Shown here: piece after piece, positions 59,336 through 64,000 of the stretch
Layout: each line of letters opens with the position of its first letter
How positions within the stretch are numbered: the first letter of the stretch is position 1
From: Bombardia bombarda
Lineage: Eukaryota; Ascomycota; Sordariomycetes; Sordariales; Lasiosphaeriaceae
Length of the DNA stretch: 64,000 bases
NCBI GenBank assembly: GCA_030512295.1
Contig: JAULSR010000010.1
Coordinates: 62,001 to 126,000, forward strand
Direction of reading: 5' to 3'
Translations under genes and position numbers: made by a program
Notes under the pieces: generated by a model
The model's database searches: none
Told to the model about the DNA's origin: nothing
Seen by the model: only the letters and a program-made list of their open reading frames with translations

Positions 59336-60175
59336 TTAGGTAGGGTTGAATCCAGGCCCAGCAATCTCATAGCCACTCCCGCTCGGGTCAAAGCCAGGCG
59401 CAACTATATTTTTGTCACATTGTCAGTGATGTTCATGTCTCACACCAGTCTTATACCACCACCACCAGTAAGCACCGCACCGCACCGCATTCAGCAAACC
59501 CCGAAACATCCTACCAAATGCCAGTCCTACCACCGAAACACAGCCAACCCAACCCAAACCGATGAACCACACCATCAAAAAAAAAAAAAAAAAACCAAAA
59601 AAAAACCACTTACCAGTAGTCCCGACCAGCGTCCACTCCCCCAAGCTCCGCGCCTGCTGCCACTCCCACTGGCCAATCACGACCTGCGGCTTCTGGTTAT
59701 CAAACACGTCCGGGCCCAGCGTCGTCTTGCGCACGCCCGTCCCATTGTTGAACGACAGCGACAGGGTCAGCGGCGCGCCGGCGTAGTAGTGCCAGACCTC
59801 CACGGCGTCGACGCGGTGCCAGATGGACTGGCCGACGGCGCCCTCGAGCAGGTAGTAGATGGCGGTGCTCGCCGCGCGGCTGGTGCCGTTGAAGCCGACG
59901 AGGATGGGGTCGCGGAAGGTCTCGACAAAGTAGCCCTTTTCGGGGTTGGCCGTCAGGTTGAGCTTCTTGATTACGTCGAGGGCGGAGCGCTTCTCGATTG
60001 GCTTTTTGCTGCCACTGTTGCCATTGCCATTGCCAATGCCATTGCCATTGTTGCGGGGGATGATCAGATTGGCGGGATTGGCATTGGCATTGGCATTTGC
60101 GGCGGCGGTTCCCTGGATGCAGAGTGCAACCAAGGTGGCCACGAGGCAGAGTAGGATTCGAGAAACGCGGGTCAT
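59336..60175 (-). CDS. Secreted cupin_5 (DUF985) protein, two exons (209 aa)
   Basis: Exon 1 is 60175-59614 and exon 2 is 59403-59336, in phase; the intron donor is GTAAGT. Residues 1-25 are a signal peptide (LLCLVATLVALCIQGTAA). An Asn/Gly-rich spacer follows (NANANANPANL and NGNGIGNGNGN), coded by a six-base repeat. The cupin core (KKLNLTANPEKGYFVETFRD, AIYYLLEGAVGQSIWHR, AVEVWHYYAGAPLTLSL) follows, ending with the family tail (WTLVGTTVAPGFDPSG). This small beta-barrel family has no firmly established enzymatic role. A cytosolic paralogue lies divergently at 61994. The intron carries long A runs (59576-59605). Confidence 0.87.
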
Positions 60176-61993
60176 GATATGATTTGCTGCGGAGCCTGTG
60201 GGAAAAGAAAGACAAAATGGAAGGTTACAGAGATTAAGGCGCAGTGAGACACGCGAGACTCGAATGTTTGGTAGCACACGCACACGCACACGCAGACGCA
60301 GACGCAGACGCAGGCAGACAGGCGAGGGGGACGATCGATACTTGTTGTGGGGGAACACCTGCTCTGCTTGCTGCCCGCGCCTGTTTTGTAGACGCACACA
60401 AAGCTGCGCAAATTAGTAATTAAAAGACGAGGCTGGAGGCGTCACTGATTCCTTGTCGCTCGCCTTGCACTATTACTGTGTACAAGTACCCATCATACTA
60501 TAGTAGATGCCCGGCGCGGGTGTGACGGCGAGGAAGGACGGCTGGGGAAGAAAGAGTGTGTGTTTGCCTGCTTCCATGCTTGCTAGCTTCTGCGTCTGGA
60601 ATTTAGAATAGTGTACATGTACGAGGTGAGTTGCTGTGCGGTTCTTCGGTGCGCGCTACCTCCACATAGTAAATTAGCTCCCGTGCGGGCATCTGCCCCT
60701 TCACGCTACTCCAGTATGGGCAACATTGACCGAGCTGGACAAAAAATATGGGAGAGAAGGGGATGGAGGGGGACTTTGGGAGTGCTTTCACGCGCGGGCG
60801 GCACCGTGTGGGTTATCAATCGGGCTTGCCATTTTGGGTGTCGATCTCTCCGATCATCTTGGAGAGGGAAAGCGGGGGACAAGGGCCGTGGTCTGGCAAA
60901 GCGTCACTGCTTTTCAATGTTGATGCGCGGCACAGTGAAACATTGAAGAGAATAAACCGAGATTCGAGACGGCTTCAATCGAATCGACTTTGTGCATGTT
61001 GAGCCGCGCACGAAATCGGAAAACCACGTGCAATGTGCAATGGGTGGCGGATTCCCCTGCAGTATGTCAGGCACCTAGAGTCTAAATCTGGCAGGTAGAC
61101 TAATAAAAGTTAATGAACGAATTATGAAATGCTTGTTGTTGTTCATTTCAAATAGACTCACAACCACTGCAGTCTCTCGAATGCAGTCTCTCGAATGCAG
61201 TCATCAGGCCCACCGCCAGCCCATCTCCCCGCGAATATTGCCCCGCAGTCCGATGATATTGAGGGGTTGTTTGGCGGCAAGCTTCAACGGTGAGCCGCCA
61301 TCGCAACGTCCAAGATGTACTAAAAATAACAAAAGGGTTGCGCTCGATCAACTGCCGCGATATTCTCGAATGCTCGGAAAGCAATATTTCTGAAAAGAAG
61401 ATGCACGAGACCGCGGGTGGTGGTATCGTGAAGCTACAATTGATTTCGACATCAAACCTCCCCCAAAATGAAAAGCAGAGTCCCCTGAGATGGGTCTTGT
61501 GTAAGGTAAGCGAAAGCGGTAAGGAAGCAGTGAGGCGGTGCTTGGCAGGCAGACATGAAGGCCCTCTATCAGCCAACCAGAGGCTGCATTGATGAGGTGA
61601 TAAAGGTGGTGGTGCATGTCAGCCGCAGTGAGACGCCCCTTGACGCCCCACCTCTCGCCTGCAAACCCGGGCGGAAAGTGCCAATGATCTGCGTGCTTCT
61701 GTCTGCCTGTCTCTCACAGCACAGACTCACAGTGCAACCACCCGCACATCTTTTCCCCTCCCTCCCGCCCGAGCCCTTTCCTCGTTGCCGCACAACACAC
61801 AAAAGCTGCCGGGAGTCCCCCTGCATCCGAGCATCCAACCATCCAAAGCCAAAAACAGCCACCCCCGTGAAGCTAATCCCTAATTCCCGACCGACTAACT
61901 TCTTTCACCACTTTCTATCCAATTGTTCCCCCCCAGCACACCAAAATCACTTACCGATTCCCCAATCTCAACCCGCCCGCTCACCTCAAAGCC
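60176..61993. other. Shared upstream region of the two cupin genes
   Basis: The 1.8 kb lie between divergent cupin_5 genes. A six-base CACACG/CAGACG repeat is at about 60270-60320, and a 16-bp direct repeat (TGCAGTCTCTCGAATG) near 61168-61199. No gene was seen. Confidence 0.55.
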
Positions 61994-62467
61994 ATGGCAT
62001 CTGAAGGCAAACGCACGGCTCAGGAAGTCATCAAGGCCCTGAACCTCACCCCGCACCCCGAGAAGGGCTACTTCATCGAAACCTTTCGCGACTCGGCCAC
62101 CTCGTCCGCACAGGGAAAGCCTGAGCGCCCCAACAGCACCTGCATCTACTACCTCCTCGAGGGCGAGGCTGGCCTCTCTCACTGGCATCGCGTCCTCGAT
62201 GCCGTCGAAGTCTGGCATCACTACGCCGGCGCCCCGCTTCAGTTATCCCTCTCGTGGAACGACGGAACGCCCGTCAGAGATGTCGTCCTGGGCAAGGACC
62301 TCTGGAATGGAGAGCGCCCTCAGGTGGTCGTGGAGAAGGGAGAGTGGCAGCATGCCATAAGCCTCGGCGACTGGACACTGGTGGGCTGCACTGTCGCTCC
62401 GGCCTTCACCATGGAGGCGTTCGAGATGGCCGAGAAGGGATGGGAGCCCAAGGGCAGCAGCCTCTGA
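61994..62467 (+). CDS. Cytosolic cupin_5 (DUF985) protein, single exon (157 aa)
   Basis: The start (MASEGKRTAQEVIKALN) has no signal peptide. The cupin core aligns along its length with the secreted neighbour: NLTPHPEKGYFIETFRDS, CIYYLLEGEAGLSHWHR, AVEVWHHYAGAPLQLSL and WTLVGCTVAPAFTMEAFEMA. The frame is intact and the length usual for the family. The function is unknown. Confidence 0.9.
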   Translation: MASEGKRTAQEVIKALNLTPHPEKGYFIETFRDSATSSAQGKPERPNSTCIYYLLEGEAGLSHWHRVLDAVEVWHHYAGAPLQLSLSWNDGTPVRDVVLGKDLWNGERPQVVVEKGEWQHAISLGDWTLVGCTVAPAFTMEAFEMAEKGWEPKGSSL

Positions 62468-63177
62468 ATGTGATTGAGTGATGCTAAGCCATTGTTCACC
62501 CGACTCTCCCACACACACCGCACAGGGGCACAGGGGTGTGTCTTAGTAAGGTAGCATCCAGTGTCCAGGTCTGAGGGGCACAGCACGCATAGGACCGAGA
62601 AGCTAGTGCTGCACAAATCTCAACATCTGATACGATAGCAGAAGACGACCGACCGCGCTGATCAACTCAGGCGTGTCAAAAAAATGTGCAGAACAGAAGT
62701 ACCCATACCATCCATACACAGCCCAGTCAAATCTGTCTCCGAAGCGATGCAGACCGCGCCCCGTCTTGTCCCCGTCTTGTCCGCTGTGCCTGTGTTCTCT
62801 CCTATTCTTGTCCTCCCCTATTCTTGTCCTCCCATTGGCTATACCACATGCCTTCAACTGCATACTCGGTACACTCCTACAATGCCAGTCACTAAGCCCA
62901 TCTCACTTTAGACCTCCCGTCATTTAAGGCACTGGCCGCCTCCCCATCCACCTTGGTCTAGTGATGGCCTTTTCTCCATCTGCTCGCCTCGCCTGACATC
63001 AACTTATTATCAACAAGTTTCCCCTCCAGTTACGTATTTGGTAGCGTTGGCGGTGCTCGCGCCATGCTAGTATCCGTTCCATGCTAGCTCCCAACCTACA
63101 CTACCCCTTCAGATCAACCAGGGTCCATCATCTCCACCACGGTAAGGCGCGAGAGCCGCACAGACGCCCAGCCCACC
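62468..63177. other. Intergenic region
   Basis: No gene was seen. It contains the promoter of the last gene. Confidence 0.5.
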
Positions 63178-64000
63178 ATGTCGGACACCGTGGAGAACAT
63201 CTACGACCTCAAGCAGGACCTGCAAATGTCCATGACCATTGCCGCCTTCACCGGCATATCGTGGTACATCGGCGCCGAGATCAACACGTCCCTCTTCATC
63301 CTCTTCAAGCGCCGTCGAGGACTCTACTTTTGGTCATGCGCCCTCTGCTCCTGGGGCGTTGTCCTTCAGCCCCTATTCATCATCCTGACCGACTTTGGCG
63401 TATGGACGAACCTAACAGGGGCCGTCATCTTGATCTATCTGACGTGGTTGATCATGGTGGTGCCCCAGAGCTGGCTGCTGTACTCCCGCCTGCACTTGAT
63501 CGTGCACCATGACACGCTGCTCCGTTGGATCATGATCGTCCTGATATGCACCTCCATCCTCTTCTCCATACCAACAATCGTCATCGGAACCCTCGCTGTA
63601 AGCCCCTTTTCCACCTTTATGCTTTTTTTTTCAACACCAATACTGAACCCCCAACGCAGCAAGCAACAACCATAAACCCCCACCTCTTCCGCATCAACCT
63701 GGTCTGGGACCGCGTCCAGCTCACCGTCTTCTTCGTCCAAGAGACCCTCCTCAGCCTGCTCTACATCCACCACACGCGCAAATACCTGCGCGACTCCGCC
63801 CTGCTGTCTACCCTCCCCTACGCAGACATCACCTACCCGCCCTCCCAGCTCGACAACCCCACCAGCAGCCACCAGCACAACAACGGAAGCAAAAACGCCC
63901 GCCACAACAGCAACAGTCGCCCATCAGAAACAAAACAAGTCCTCCACCACCTCATCCTCACAAACATCCTCGTCATCTGCCTCGACATCGCCCTGCTCGG
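63178..64000 (+). CDS. Multi-pass fungal membrane protein (DUF7703-like), partial
   Basis: Exon 1 is 63178-63597 and exon 2 starts at 63660 (donor GTAAGC, in phase); the gene runs off the right edge. Exon 1 has four or more hydrophobic segments and the motif LFILFKRRRGLYFWS, then SWLLYSRLHLIV. This pattern is seen in a family of uncharacterised, rhodopsin-like seven-helix ascomycete proteins. Exon 2 continues with VFFVQETLLSLLYI and a Asn/Ser/His-rich loop (HQHNNGSKNARHNSN). The role is unknown; only the N-terminal part is in view. Confidence 0.72.

Noticed and set aside
59423..59613. Read-through extension of the secreted cupin frame
   Set aside because: The frame enters a canonical intron with long A runs; splicing restores the family C-terminus shared with the cytosolic paralogue.

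Overview
The window is nuclear DNA from a filamentous ascomycete, probably a Sordariomycete. The reasons are short spliceosomal introns (about 50-130 bp) in most genes, an AA9 lytic polysaccharide monooxygenase, a GH75 chitosanase, NLP (NPP1) and cupin_5 proteins, STAND/NLR-type genes, and two intron-containing nuclear tRNA genes. There is no bacterial operon structure, and the species cannot be fixed from the sequence alone. Conserved single-copy genes are spaced by kilobases of non-coding DNA. Between them sit duplicated, fused and broken genes, a pattern typical of an accessory or fast-evolving region.

Layout. 0-5 kb: gene-poor, with a tandemly repeated block at 2.6-3.3 kb. 5-7.4 kb: two convergent secreted proteins, an NLP-family protein (+) and an AA9 LPMO (-) with minisatellites in its intron and 5' leader. 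8-14.7 kb: a broken STAND-type gene, an insertion of a 711-bp non-autonomous hAT element with perfect terminal repeats and an 8-bp target duplication, and a DUF7025-type AAA ATPase gene with several frame breaks. 15.4-16 kb: a small basic protein with an internal duplication. 17.9-23 kb: three tandem copies of a small helical gene resembling the N-terminal part of fungal STAND proteins, two intact and one broken, plus a fourth remnant. 23.5-28.7 kb: a secreted-protein remnant, an APH-family kinase and a mitochondrial-carrier-like protein. 29.3-33.4 kb: a membrane-anchored fucose-lectin-like gene and a truncated paralogue. 35.5-36.7 kb: tRNA-Glu(CTC) and tRNA-Leu(AAG). 37-47.5 kb: a tail-anchored fungal protein, an intact seven-exon fusion of an amidase with the winged-helix/TPR end of an NLR, an isochorismatase remnant, and a lipase-like/NACHT NLR with one frame break. 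48.5-51.1 kb: a small Mrx7-like gene and a BBE-oxidase fragment. 53.1-58.6 kb: the GH75 chitosanase, an ankyrin remnant and an uncharacterised membrane-protein locus. 59.3-64 kb: two opposed cupin_5 paralogues, one secreted and one cytosolic, and a multi-pass membrane protein that runs off the right edge.

Two themes connect the genes. The secreted set (NLP, LPMO, chitosanase, lectin-like protein, secreted cupin) fits life on plant or fungal tissue. The STAND-related set (broken STAND gene, three small N-terminal-like genes, amidase-TPR fusion, lipase-NACHT NLR, ankyrin remnant) looks like a birth-and-death cluster of fungal allorecognition or immunity-type parts. The most unusual item is the 999-residue amidase-TPR fusion, whose seven exons all stay in phase.
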